Part shown: positions 32,490-40,942 of the stretch, piece by piece | Numbering within the stretch: the first letter of the stretch is position 1 | Layout: every line of letters begins with the position of its first letter | Origin: Actinoplanes auranticolor | Lineage (GTDB): Bacteria > Actinomycetota > Actinomycetes > Mycobacteriales > Micromonosporaceae | Assembly: GCF_018332655.1 (NCBI RefSeq) | Contig: NZ_BOQL01000037.1 | Span: 54,255-118,254, forward strand | DNA: 64,000 nt | Direction: 5' to 3' | The notes under the pieces: generated by a model | Databases searched by the model: none | What the model was told of the DNA's origin: nothing | The model's input: only the letters and a program-made list of their open reading frames with translations | Made by a program: the position numbers and the translations under genes

Positions 32490-33006
32490 CCGAGCTTGGC
32501 GTAGAGCAGCCGGTCGCGCCAGGCGCCGCGGATCAGGAAGTGGTCGCGCAGACGGCCCTCCCGGGTCATGCCGATCTTCTCCAGCACCCGGGCCGAGGCG
32601 GCGTTCTCCGGATCACACGTCGCGGCGATCCGGTGCAGGCCGCCGCCGGTCAGGCCGAAGTCCAGCAGCGCCTGCGCCGCCTCGGTCGCGTACCCCTGGC
32701 CCTGGGCCGCCGGTGCGATCACATAGCCCATCGTGCCGCGCCGGTGTTCCGGGCTCTCGATGTGCAGTTCGGCCGAGCCGATGAGCATGTCGTCCGTCCG
32801 CCGGACGACCGCGAACTTCCAGGTCCGGCGCGGGGTCGCCCGGTCCGATGCCAGGGCGTGGGCGAGAAAGATCCCGGTCTCCTCCGGCGTGTTCGGACCC
32901 AGTCCATCCACCGCACGACCTCCGGGTCACCGGCGATCGCGTGCAGCGCCGCGTGGTCGCCGGCGCGGAACGGGCGCAGCAGCAGCCGCGCGGTGCTCAG
33001 GTCCAT
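32477..33006 (-). pseudogene. GNAT N-acetyltransferase disrupted by a frameshift
   Basis: The first 36 residues (MDLSTARLLLRPFRAGDHAA to VVRWMDW) read in one frame from ATG 33004-33006. The rest (GPNTPEETGIFLAHALASDR through AAQGQGYATEAAQALLDFGL to the TAG at 32477) reads in another. One missing base in the G run at 32898-32900 (minus strand) explains the break: adding one G restores WMDWGPNTPEETG. The acetyl-CoA loop and the rest of the RimJ/RimL-type domain are otherwise intact. The promoter keeps a GATAAT -10 six bases before the ATG. This may be a recent mutation or a sequence error. Confidence 0.8.
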
Positions 33007-33093
33007 CGCGCGATTATCGCCGGTCCCGCCGGGTCGTTCAGCGCAACGCGTAAGCACTGGACCGGGCGTCCCGGGCGCTGGCTGAATGAGGTG

Positions 33094-33753
33094 ATGACGC
33101 GCGCCGCCTACGACGAGATCGCCGACTGGTACGAGTCCGACTTCATCCGCTCCCAGTCCACCGAGGACGATCCGCTGGGCGTGCACGACGCGCTGCGTGA
33201 GCTGCTCGGCCCCGGCACCGGCCGGTGTCTCGAGATCGGCTGTGGCACCGGCGTCTACGCCCCCGCGGTCCGCCGGCTGGGCCGTACGCCCATCGGTGTG
33301 GATCTCTCCGCCGGGATGCTGCGGCACGCGGCCGGCCGGCTCCCGGTCGCGCGCGGCGACGCCACCCGGCTGCCGTTCGCCGACGCCTCGGTGCCCGCGG
33401 TCATCGCGATGATGGTGCACACCGACATGCCCGGCTACCCGGCCGTGCTGCGCGAGGTGCGCCGGGTGCTCGCTCCCGGCGGCGTGTTCGTGCACGTCGG
33501 CGTGCATCCGTGCTTCTGCGGCGCGTTCGCCGACCGGTCCGACCCGGCCGCCACCGTGATCCGCCCCGGCTACCGCGAGCGCGGCTTCAGCCGCGACTCC
33601 TGGACCAGCCAGGGCGTGCGCGACAAGGTCGGCGCCATGCACTTCCCGCTGGCGGATCTGCTCGGCGCGTTCGTCGCCGCCGGGCTGACCGCGGACGGGT
33701 TCGCCGAGGGCGGCACGCCGACGCCGATCACCTTCTCAGTGCGGGCGCGCTGA
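33094..33753 (+). CDS. Class I SAM-dependent methyltransferase
   Basis: A 219-aa methyltransferase of the UbiE/type-11 group. The SAM-binding motif I is CLEIGCGTGVYAP, motif II RTPIGVDLSAGML, motif III DATRLPFADASVPAVIAMMV. A final MHFPLADLLGAFVAAGL region is typical. It should methylate a small molecule; the acceptor is unknown. Its 3' end overlaps the ROK regulator's by 18 bp (convergent). Confidence 0.88.
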   Translation: MTRAAYDEIADWYESDFIRSQSTEDDPLGVHDALRELLGPGTGRCLEIGCGTGVYAPAVRRLGRTPIGVDLSAGMLRHAAGRLPVARGDATRLPFADASVPAVIAMMVHTDMPGYPAVLREVRRVLAPGGVFVHVGVHPCFCGAFADRSDPAATVIRPGYRERGFSRDSWTSQGVRDKVGAMHFPLADLLGAFVAAGLTADGFAEGGTPTPITFSVRAR

Positions 33754-34917
33754 CCACTCGGCCAGCGCGGTCTCGCTGGTGACGTGGTCCAGCGCCAGGA
33801 CGGCGGCGCCGTGCAGCGCGCCGTCGTCGCCGTGGACGGCATCGACCACCGGCGGCGGCTGTCCACGATGGAACGCCATCAACCCGCCGGTGTAGGCGGC
33901 GGCGAAGACCTCCGGGGCGGCCGCGCGCAGCGGAGCGGCCAGCCCGCCCAGCGTGACCACGTCCGGGTCGTGCACGTTGACCAGGCCGCCGATGCCCGCG
34001 CCGAGCGCACCCGCGACAGCCTCCAGGGCCTGGCGGGTGGCGGTGTCGCGCGGCGCGCGGTCCAGGAGCTGCCGGGCGAACCCGCGAGGGTCGGCCGGGG
34101 CGGGCAGGCCGAGGTGCCGGGCCAGGGCGCGGCCGTCGATCTCGAGATCCCAGCAGCCGCGCGACCCGCACGGACAGGGCAGAGACCGGTTCCCGTACGG
34201 CTGATGGCCGTACTCACCCGCAGCACCGTGCGCCCCGGTCGACGGCTGCCCGTCCACCGTGAACGCCCCGCCGATGCCGACCTCGACCATGAGGTGCAAC
34301 GCCGCCCGCGCCCCCACCGCAGCCCCGGTGCGGGCCTCGGCGAGCCCGGCGAGCGTGGCATCGTTGCCGGGCAGCAGCGGCACTGTGCCACCCGCGGTCA
34401 GCGCGGTCAGGTCGACGTCCCGCCAGCCGAGGGTGGCGGACTGGGCGAGCCGGCCGTCGTGGATCGACCCGGCCACGGCCAGGGCGACCGCGCGCAGCCG
34501 GTGCCCGTAGCGGTCGCGCACAGCGGCGATCACCCGGCGGATGTCCGCGAGCACGGTCTCCGGGTCCCGGCTGACGTGCCGGGAGCCGGTGACGTCACGC
34601 AGGCCCCCGTCGACCCCGGCGACCGCGTGCCGCCAGTCCGCCATACGGAGGTCGATCGCCAGCACGACCGGACCGTCGGGGTGGGCGCCGAGCACGGTGG
34701 TCGGCCGTCCTCGGCCCTGCGGCGGGGCGGGCGCCTCGGCGAGCAGGCTCAGCGCCCGCATCCGGCCGGTGAGCTCGGTGGCCAGGCCGCTGCTGAGCTG
34801 CAGGTCCTGGGCCAGGGCGGCACGGGTCGCACCCGGGTGCAGGCGCAGCCAGGCGAGCACCTGGGACGCGGTGTGCCAACGGCTCTCCTGGGCGCGGCGA
34901 CGGACGGGGCTTGCCAT
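33736..34917 (-). CDS. ROK-family transcriptional regulator (XylR/NagC-like)
   Basis: A 393-aa sugar-sensing regulator. The winged HTH lies in about residues 15-65 (SQVLAWLRLHPGATRAALAQDLQLSSGLA). The ROK kinase-like domain follows, with the sugar/phosphate loop LHLMVEVGIGGAFTVDGQPS and the Zn-binding ROK signature LPCPCGSRGCWDLEIDGRAL (Cys-x-Cys-x4-Cys). It probably represses the divergent HAD phosphatase and MFS transporter genes and is released by a sugar. The ATG precedes an HTH of normal length. The divergent -10 boxes overlap at 34932-34941. Confidence 0.9.
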   Translation of the reverse strand: MASPVRRRAQESRWHTASQVLAWLRLHPGATRAALAQDLQLSSGLATELTGRMRALSLLAEAPAPPQGRGRPTTVLGAHPDGPVVLAIDLRMADWRHAVAGVDGGLRDVTGSRHVSRDPETVLADIRRVIAAVRDRYGHRLRAVALAVAGSIHDGRLAQSATLGWRDVDLTALTAGGTVPLLPGNDATLAGLAEARTGAAVGARAALHLMVEVGIGGAFTVDGQPSTGAHGAAGEYGHQPYGNRSLPCPCGSRGCWDLEIDGRALARHLGLPAPADPRGFARQLLDRAPRDTATRQALEAVAGALGAGIGGLVNVHDPDVVTLGGLAAPLRAAAPEVFAAAYTGGLMAFHRGQPPPVVDAVHGDDGALHGAAVLALDHVTSETALAEWSARPH

Positions 34918-34931
34918 GACGGGGGTTCACC

Positions 34932-34941
34932 ACCTTATGCT
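34932..34941. promoter_or_regulatory. Overlapping divergent -10 boxes of the ROK and HAD genes
   Basis: ACCTTATGCT contains TATGCT on the plus strand (34936-34941, for the HAD gene) and TAAGGT on the minus strand (34932-34937, for the ROK gene), overlapping by two bases. Only one polymerase could occupy the site, linking expression of both. Confidence 0.4.
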
Positions 34942-34968
34942 CGTACCACGAGGATAATGGAGGACGGC

Positions 34969-35592
34969 GTGGACCTGACCATCATCGAGGCGGTGCTCTT
35001 CGACATGGACGGCACCCTGGTCGATTCCGACGCGGCCGTCGAACGTGCCTGGCGGGTGTGGGCCGCCGAGTACGCCGCGGACCCGGCCGCCGTGCTGGCC
35101 GTCGCGCACGGTGCACCGGCTGAGCGTACGGTCCGGTTGATCCGCCCGGACCTCACCGAGGCCGGCGTCGCGCAGGCCGCGGCCCGGCAGCTGAGCCTGC
35201 AGTACGACGACCTGTCCGACGTCGTGGCCACCCCCGGCACACCCGAGCTGCTGGCCGCGCTGCGGCTGCCGTGGGCGGTGGTGACCAGCGCGGACGTCCG
35301 GCTGGCCAAGGCCCGGCTGGGTGCCGCCGGCATCACGCCGCCGCTGCTGATCACCGTCGAGGACATCCGGGCCGGCAAACCCGACCCGGAGGGCTACCTG
35401 CGCGCGGCCGAGCTGCTGGGCGTCGCTCCGGAGCGTTGCCTGGTGGTCGAGGACGCGGAGGTCGGCGTCACCGCCGGCCGGGCCGCCGGAGCTCAGGTGG
35501 CCGCGCTCAAGGGCGTCGACGGCGACCTGTCGATCGCCGATCTCGGCACTCTCACCGGGCTACTGGCCGCGGCGGGCAAAGCGCGCGCCTGA
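34969..35592 (+). CDS. HAD phosphatase, sugar-phosphatase-like
   Basis: A 207-aa HAD hydrolase of the 2-deoxyglucose-6-phosphate/glycerol-3-phosphatase type. Motif I is VLFDMDGTLVDSD, motif II AVVTSAD, motif III RAGKPDPEGY and motif IV LVVEDAEVGV. GTG at 34969 has GGAGG at ideal spacing; ATG at 34957 has GAGGATA and is possible. It is divergent from the ROK regulator and lies 213 bp before the MFS gene, suggesting a sugar-handling set. Confidence 0.9.
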   Translation: MDLTIIEAVLFDMDGTLVDSDAAVERAWRVWAAEYAADPAAVLAVAHGAPAERTVRLIRPDLTEAGVAQAAARQLSLQYDDLSDVVATPGTPELLAALRLPWAVVTSADVRLAKARLGAAGITPPLLITVEDIRAGKPDPEGYLRAAELLGVAPERCLVVEDAEVGVTAGRAAGAQVAALKGVDGDLSIADLGTLTGLLAAAGKARA

Positions 35593-35636
35593 CCGGGCCG
35601 CCACCGCGCCTGCACCGCTCGAGCGGCCTGTGCCCG

Positions 35637-35732
35637 GCGGGCGCCCTCGCCGTCGGGCAGGCGGTGGCCGACGAGACTCCTCGCCATCGGGTGGCGGTGC
35701 CCCGCGGGCGCCCTCGCCGCCGGGTGGGCTCG
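35637..35732. repeat. Degenerate tandem repeat, three units
   Basis: Three imperfect units at 35637-35666, 35674-35699 and 35704-35732 share a CTCGCC[GA][TC]CGGG core. The first and third share a longer GGGCGCCCTCGCCG-[TC]-CGGG start. They fill most of the 213-bp gap and do not fit a good reading frame. Confidence 0.45.
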
Positions 35733-35805
35733 CCCCGGCCGAAGTCTCCCGGTCGCGGGCGACACCACCGACCGCACCACCCGAGCCAGCGGAGGAAATA
35801 CCCGC

Positions 35806-36881
35806 ATGGACAGCAACGTCAGGCAGGCCGGGATCGCGCAGGCGGCCCTCGGCTATGCGATCACCGCACTCGGCGCATGTCTCGTCCTGCTGGCCGGCGA
35901 CTTCGGCGTGCCCCCGGAGGACCTGGCGTGGCTGCCCGCCACGTTCGGCTTCGGCCTGCTGGCCATGGCACCGGCCGGGCCGTTGCTGCTGCGGAACAGC
36001 CCGCGCCCGGCCCTCGTCGGTGGCTCACTGGCCGTCGCGGCCGGAGCGACCCTGCTCGCCCTCGCGCCCGTTCCGGCCGTGGCGGTCGCCGGCGCCCTGC
36101 TGCTGGGCGCCGGAGGCGCGGCGTTCGCCCTGGTCACCCCGGCGCTGCTGGCCGGGGCGCAGGCGGCGGTGCAGCTCACCAAGGTCAACGCCGCGTCCAG
36201 CACCGCGGCGGTGCTGGCCCCGGCGGCGATCGGCGGGCTCAACGCCACCGGCGTGGTCAGCGGGCGGCTGGCGCTGCTGGCCGTCGTACCCCCGTTGGTC
36301 TTCCTGGCCGCGACCGCCCGCCCGGCGGCGGCTGAGTCCGGGCGGGAACGGAGCGCCCGCCCCTCGCCCGGCGTGGTGTCGCGGCGCTGGGGCGTCGTGG
36401 TGCTGGCCGTGGCGGTCGAGTTCTGCTTCACCATCTGGGCCGTGGCCCGGCTCGCCGCCGCCGGCCTGGCCCCCGGAACCGCCGCCGCGCTCGGCACGGC
36501 GTTCCCGATCGGCATGGCGCTCGGCCGGCTGGCGGGCCCGGCCCTGATCCGCCGGATCCCGGTGGTGCCGATCGGAGCCGTGACCACCGCGGCGGGCGCG
36601 CTGGTGGTCGTCGCGGCCGACGGCGCGGCCGCGATCACCGCGGGCCTGGTGGTGGCCGGCGCGGGCGTGGCGACCCTCTACCCGGTCGCCCTGGCCGGCC
36701 TGGTCGCCACCCCCCGGCTGAGCGCCACGCACGCCGCGTCGCTGGCGCGCTGGCTTCCGGTACGGCCATCCTGGCGGCCCCGGCGGCGCTGGCCCGGCTG
36801 GCCGACGTGGTGGATCTGCGGCTCGCCTTCCTGATCACTCTCCCCCTGCTGGGCGCCCTGCTCCTGCTGCGCCGCCGGTGA
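35806..36881 (+). pseudogene. MFS-type transporter disrupted by a frameshift near the 3' end
   Basis: Ten or more hydrophobic helices read from ATG 35806 (GGAGG upstream), with MFS character but no antibiotic-specific signature. The frame changes near 36743: the expected last helices SGTAILAAPAALARLADVVD and LRLAFLITLPLLGALLLLRR are encoded in the next frame and end at TGA 36879-36881. The base-by-base reading suggests loss of one G in CTGGCGCG (restoring LGALASGTAIL). Without repair, the product ends in an unrelated basic/Trp-rich tail at 36834. Confidence 0.75.
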
Positions 36882-36905
36882 CGACGGCCACGGCCGCACC
36901 CCTGG

Positions 36906-36920
36906 TATTTAAGATTTGAA
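36906..36920. promoter_or_regulatory. Probable operator of the MarR/pirin unit
   Basis: TATTTAAGATTTGAA is an A+T-rich dyad (TTTAA-N3-TTGAA) directly upstream of the ribosome-binding site. The A+T-rich dyad form matches operators of MarR-family repressors. It lies where an autorepressor of the MarR gene would be expected. Confidence 0.45.
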
Positions 36921-36937
36921 GGAGTATGGTTCTGGGC

Positions 36938-37402
36938 ATGGCCGAACCGCTCAGCGAGACCCAGCAGGCCGCCTGGCGCGCCTTCGTGGAGAGCAGCTGG
37001 GCGCTGCACAACCGCCTCGAGGACGACCTGCGCGCCGATACCGGCCTGAGCATGGCCGACTACCACGTGCTGGTCGTGCTGTCCGAGGCGTCGGAACACC
37101 GGCTGCGGATGGGAGAGCTGGCCGGCCGCCTGGTCTTCTCGCCCAGCCGGTGCACGTACCAGATCACCACCATGGTCAAGCGCGGCCTGGTCCGTAAGCA
37201 GAGCTGTTCCGACGACGGCCGCGGCCAGGAGGCCGTGCTGACCGACGCCGGCCTGGCCGCGCTGACCGCCGCCGCGCCGCTGCATCTCGCCACCGTGCGG
37301 GAGACGTTCATCGACGACCTCGACGACGCCGAGCTCGCCACCATCACCCGCGTCTTCGGGCGCCTGGGTCCGCGACTGCGCACGCAGCCGCTCGCAGTCT
37401 GA
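36938..37402 (+). CDS. MarR-family transcriptional regulator
   Basis: A 154-aa winged-helix regulator. The N-terminal dimerisation helix begins TQQAAWRAFVESSWALHNRL, the recognition region is RMGELAGRLVFSPSRCTYQI, and the wing is RKQSCSDDGRGQEAVLTDAG, where a Cys residue might sense oxidants. ATG 36938 lies 13 bp after AAGGAG; ATG 36926 is too close to it. The pirin gene follows 10 bp later, so the two form an operon; MarR-pirin pairs are common in Actinobacteria. Confidence 0.88.
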   Translation: MAEPLSETQQAAWRAFVESSWALHNRLEDDLRADTGLSMADYHVLVVLSEASEHRLRMGELAGRLVFSPSRCTYQITTMVKRGLVRKQSCSDDGRGQEAVLTDAGLAALTAAAPLHLATVRETFIDDLDDAELATITRVFGRLGPRLRTQPLAV

Positions 37403-37412
37403 GGAGAAGACC

Positions 37413-38384
37413 ATGCCAGCGATCACCGTCGACGACGTCCTGGTCCTGCCGCGCGTGCCGCAGCTCGACCCGGCCACCACCGGCTACCGGCCGGTGCGCC
37501 GCCTGACCACCGCTCCGTCCGGCTACGAGGGCGAGGGCTTCCCGGTCCGGCGCGCCTTCGCGGGCGTGCCGACGAACGAGCTCGACCCGTTCATCCACCT
37601 CGACCAGATGGGCGAGGTCGACTACGCGCCGGGCGAGCCCAAGGGCACCCCGTGGCACCCGCACCGCGGCTTCGAGACCGTCACCTACATGATCGACGGC
37701 ACCATGGACCACCAGGACTCCCTCGGTGGCGGCGGCACGATCACCAACGGCGACACCCAGTGGATGACCGCGGGCGGCGGCATCCTGCACATCGAGGCCC
37801 CGCCGGAGAAGCTGGTCACCAGCGGCGGGCTCTTCCACGGCCTGCAGCTCTGGGTCAACCTGCCCCGCGCGGCCAAGATGATCGCCCCGAAGTACCAGGA
37901 CATCCGCGGCCGCGAATCGACCCTGCTGACCACCCCGGACGGCGGCAGCCTGATCCGCGTGATCGCCGGCGAGGTCGCCGGGCACGCCGGCCCCGGCTCG
38001 ACGTTCACCCCGATCAACCTGGCCCACGTCACGCTGCAGCCGGGCGCCCAGCTCGATCTGCCGTGGCAGCCCGATTACAACGCCCTGGTCTACGTGCTGG
38101 CCGGCCGCGGCACGGTCGGCGTGGAGCAGCGCCCGATCCAGATCGGCCAGCTGGCGGCCCACGGCGCCGGCGACGCGATCCGGGTGAACGCGGACAGGAA
38201 CCAGGACTCGAACATCCCGGCGATGGAGCTGTTCATCCTGGGCGGCCGGCCGATCCGCGAGCCGGTGGCGCACTACGGGCCGTTCGTGATGAACACCCGC
38301 GAGGAGCTCATGCAGGCGTTCGAGGACTACCAGAAGGGCCGCCTGGGAGTGATCCCGGCGGAGCGCCTGCCGCACACCAGCTGA
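37413..38384 (+). CDS. Pirin-family protein
   Basis: A 323-aa cupin-fold pirin. The N-terminal metal site lies in GTPWHPHRGFETVTYMIDG (His, His, His/Glu), followed by QWMTAGGGILHIEAPPEK with His and Glu. The C-terminal cupin half ends in a long helical tail. Some pirins show quercetin 2,3-dioxygenase activity; the role here, with the MarR partner, is possibly redox-related. GAGGAGAAG precedes the ATG. Confidence 0.9.
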   Translation: MPAITVDDVLVLPRVPQLDPATTGYRPVRRLTTAPSGYEGEGFPVRRAFAGVPTNELDPFIHLDQMGEVDYAPGEPKGTPWHPHRGFETVTYMIDGTMDHQDSLGGGGTITNGDTQWMTAGGGILHIEAPPEKLVTSGGLFHGLQLWVNLPRAAKMIAPKYQDIRGRESTLLTTPDGGSLIRVIAGEVAGHAGPGSTFTPINLAHVTLQPGAQLDLPWQPDYNALVYVLAGRGTVGVEQRPIQIGQLAAHGAGDAIRVNADRNQDSNIPAMELFILGGRPIREPVAHYGPFVMNTREELMQAFEDYQKGRLGVIPAERLPHTS

Positions 38385-38399
38385 CGCCGCACCGCGCGC

Positions 38400-38421
38400 G
38401 GCATCCCCGGCCGGGGGTGCC
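38400..38421. terminator. Hairpin between convergent pirin and NAD(P)-binding genes
   Basis: GGCATCCCCGG followed by CCGGGGGTGCC: 11-bp arms with one G-T pair and effectively no loop outside the stem, in the gap between two convergent genes. Confidence 0.6.
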
Positions 38422-38471
38422 GCCCGCTCGTGCCCGGGCGCCGAGCCACAAACGCAGCAGCGGGTTTGCCC

Positions 38472-39086
38472 TCAACCGGTGAAGGACGAGGGACTGTCCT
38501 CCGCGAACCAGCCGACTCCGATGTGCTGCCGATGGTGCCTCGGCTGCTCGGCCTCGTCGATCAGCGCTATCGCCAGGTCGGCGTAAGAGATCCGGGACCC
38601 GGCGTCCGCGGCCGTCACCCGGTAGCGGCCGAGGCGCGGGCCGTCGTGGTCGAAGTCGCCGGCCGGGCTGACCACCGCCCAGTCCCCGTCGAGGGCGGCG
38701 ACCCCGGCCGCGTGGGCGAGGTAGAAGTCCCGCCACTCCTGCGGGTAACCCGCGGTGTCCATCAGCAACGTGCCGTCCGCGGTGGGGAGCACGCTGGCCA
38801 GCCCCACCACCACGATCCGCCGGGCGCCGGCCGCCGTGAGGGACTGCGCCGCCCGGACGAAGAAGTCGGCACCGCTCTGGTGGACCGCGCTGATCACCGC
38901 GTCGGCACCGTCGGCGTGGGCCGCGGCGTCCAGCACGTCGCCGGCCACCACCCGCGCATCCGGCGGCCCCTGGTAGCGCGAGACGTCACGGACCACCGCG
39001 GTCACGTCATGGCCGCGCGTGAGGGCCTCGGCCACAGCGGTACGCCCGGCCCGGCCACCAGCTCCGAAGATCACGATTCTGCTCAT
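38472..39086 (-). CDS. NAD(P)H-binding oxidoreductase (NmrA/atypical SDR-like)
   Basis: A 204-aa Rossmann protein. The cofactor motif is IVIFGAGGRAGRTAVAEAL at about residues 4-22, then DGADAVISAVHQ and RRIVVVGLASVL. It matches the NAD(P)H-binding domain (PF13460) family of flavin-reductase/anti-oxidant-type proteins. TAGCGT lies seven bases before the ATG, so translation is probably leaderless. It is divergent from an HxlR regulator across a perfect palindrome, so the regulator likely controls it. Confidence 0.85.
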   Translation of the reverse strand: MSRIVIFGAGGRAGRTAVAEALTRGHDVTAVVRDVSRYQGPPDARVVAGDVLDAAAHADGADAVISAVHQSGADFFVRAAQSLTAAGARRIVVVGLASVLPTADGTLLMDTAGYPQEWRDFYLAHAAGVAALDGDWAVVSPAGDFDHDGPRLGRYRVTAADAGSRISYADLAIALIDEAEQPRHHRQHIGVGWFAEDSPSSFTG

Positions 39087-39093
39087 GGCGGGG

Positions 39094-39145
39094 ACGCTAT
39101 GCGGGCAGCCGGTATCCCCCGGGATACCGGCCGGGCCGTTACCGT
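39094..39145. promoter_or_regulatory. Divergent leaderless promoters with HxlR-type palindrome
   Basis: A perfect inverted repeat CCGGTATCCC-CC-GGGATACCGG (39109-39130) lies between two -10 boxes: TAGCGT on the minus strand (39094-39099, seven bases before the oxidoreductase ATG) and TACCGT on the plus strand (39140-39145, six bases before the HxlR ATG). The palindrome covers both -35 regions and is the likely HxlR operator. Confidence 0.72.
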
Positions 39146-39151
39146 GGACGG

Positions 39152-39511
39152 ATGCGTGCGCCGCTGGAGCCGGACATGTTCGATCCGGTCTGCCCGTCGA
39201 CCCTGAGCCCGATCCGCTTCGGTGACAAGTGGACGGGCATGGTCATCCGTTGCCTGCAGGACGGGCCCCGGCGCTTCTCGGAGCTGCGGGTGCCGCTGCC
39301 CGGGGTCACCGCACGGACCCTGACCCGCTCGCTGCGCGCACTCGAACGCGACGGGCTGATCTGCCGGGCCGGCGGTCACGGCTACGCGCTGACGCCGCTG
39401 GGCCGCAGCATGCTGGAGCCCATGGACGCCGCCTGCGCCTGGGCCCGCGAGCACTGGGACGAGCTCATCGACGCCCGCGAGGCCGGCGTGGCCGGCGTGG
39501 GCCCGCGGTAA
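39152..39511 (+). CDS. HxlR-family transcriptional regulator
   Basis: A 119-aa winged-helix regulator. FDPVCPSTLSPIRFGDKWTG is the HxlR N-terminus, with the lone Cys that in HypR-like members senses oxidants or electrophiles; the recognition region is RRFSELRVPLPGVTARTLTR. The start at 39152 follows TACCGT by six bases; ATG 39176 is a fallback. The divergent oxidoreductase is its likely target through the palindrome at 39109-39130. Confidence 0.88.
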   Translation: MRAPLEPDMFDPVCPSTLSPIRFGDKWTGMVIRCLQDGPRRFSELRVPLPGVTARTLTRSLRALERDGLICRAGGHGYALTPLGRSMLEPMDAACAWAREHWDELIDAREAGVAGVGPR

Positions 39512-39520
39512 GGCCAGACG

Positions 39521-40942
39521 TCAGCCCGCCACGGGGGCGGCCGTTCCGTTGGCGGCGACCGCCTTCGCCAGTAGTGCCGGATCGGCCAGCGTGGCGGGGT
39601 GACGCAGCATGTACGAGACGCTGTTGAACGCGCGTGTGACGTCCCCGTCGACGAGGGTGGCGGCCGCGATCTGTTCCATGGCCCACCGCTGCTGCCGTAC
39701 GTCGTCCGGCACCTCGGTACCGTGCAGAGCGTCGAGGCGGGCGGCGTCGCCCCCGGCGGAGACCGCCCAGGCGGCGTCCACGACCACCTGCTGCAGACGG
39801 AAGAACTCCCGGGCGGCCGTGCCGAGATCGGGGCCGTCGGCGAGATACGACGCCAGGCAGGAGGCGTGCAGCGCGGCGGAGCTCAGACCCTGGCCGTAGA
39901 TCGGGTTGAACGACGCCACGGCGTCCCCCACGCTGACCAGGCGTGCGGGAAAGCGGACCGCTCCGGTGAAGTCGCGCCGCCGGCTTTCGGCCTGGTGGTA
40001 GGTCATCACGTCGCCGATGACGGCGCCGGCGGTCGCTGTGGCGAAAACCGGGGGCAGCTTGGTGCAGATCTCACGGAACTCACCGATTGTCCGGCCGGGC
40101 CGGCTGTCGCCGTAGCCCATCAGCATGACGATCCACTGCCGGCCCTCGATCGGCTGCACCGCTGCGACGGACACCCCGCTCGAAGGGTATTCCGGCGTGA
40201 AGAGCGCCAGAGCGCCGGGTGTCTCCAGATCGGCCACCTTCGCCGGCCGGGCGAACCGGGCCGTCGCGTAGTTGACCGGGGCTTCCAGCCGCTCGATCCG
40301 GGGCTGGTCGTAGCCGCTGCCTTTGAGCCAGTTGGACAGTCTGCTCGATCGTCCCATGGCATCCACGACGAAGTCCGCGTCGAGCACCCCCTCGCTCCTG
40401 CCGCCCTGTCCCCCGCCAGCGCCGGCGTCGTAGCGGACGCCGCTGACAGCGTCGTCGCGGTACTGCAAGCCGGTCGCATGTCCACGCAGGACCGACACGT
40501 TGGGCAGCGACGTGATCCTGTTCCGGAGCAAGGCTTCCAGCAGGGGGCGACCGACCGCGAGCAAATGGTGACCCTCGCCGTCCGGCGCCTGGGGCACGCC
40601 GTTGATCACGGTGGTTCCCTGGTCGGCAACCAAGGATGCACCGCGATCCTGGGCCTGCCTCGTCGTCCCCGGTACCCACCGCTCCAACCACCGCTGACCG
40701 ACCGGGAGCAGCGTGTGCACCTGCTGGTCCTGAGGCACACCGGGACGCGACCCGGTCTCCGCCGAGGTGTCGTCGGGCTCGATGACGACGACCCGGCGGG
40801 CGCGGTCCGACAGCACCCGGGCCGCCATGAGACCCGCGATGCTCCCACCGAGGACACACGCTGTGTCGAACAGCACGGGCACGTCGCCGGGCGGGCCGGC
40901 GTGAACGAGCTTCTCGTAGCGGGAGACCATGGACTCGGTCAT
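39521..40942 (-). CDS. FAD-dependent monooxygenase
   Basis: A 473-aa flavoprotein of the aromatic-ring/tetracycline-modifying type. The FAD motif is CVLGGSIAGLMAARVLSDRA (about residues 29-48). LAVGRPLLEALLRNRITSL follows the hydroxylase pattern, and the second FAD motif is SVGDAVASFNPIYGQGLSSA. A C-terminal helical extension remains. It would hydroxylate an aromatic or polyketide substrate using NAD(P)H and O2. AGGAGCAGG precedes the ATG; ATG 40930 is an alternative. The divergent AraC regulator probably controls it. Confidence 0.88.
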   Translation of the reverse strand: MTESMVSRYEKLVHAGPPGDVPVLFDTACVLGGSIAGLMAARVLSDRARRVVVIEPDDTSAETGSRPGVPQDQQVHTLLPVGQRWLERWVPGTTRQAQDRGASLVADQGTTVINGVPQAPDGEGHHLLAVGRPLLEALLRNRITSLPNVSVLRGHATGLQYRDDAVSGVRYDAGAGGGQGGRSEGVLDADFVVDAMGRSSRLSNWLKGSGYDQPRIERLEAPVNYATARFARPAKVADLETPGALALFTPEYPSSGVSVAAVQPIEGRQWIVMLMGYGDSRPGRTIGEFREICTKLPPVFATATAGAVIGDVMTYHQAESRRRDFTGAVRFPARLVSVGDAVASFNPIYGQGLSSAALHASCLASYLADGPDLGTAAREFFRLQQVVVDAAWAVSAGGDAARLDALHGTEVPDDVRQQRWAMEQIAAATLVDGDVTRAFNSVSYMLRHPATLADPALLAKAVAANGTAAPVAG

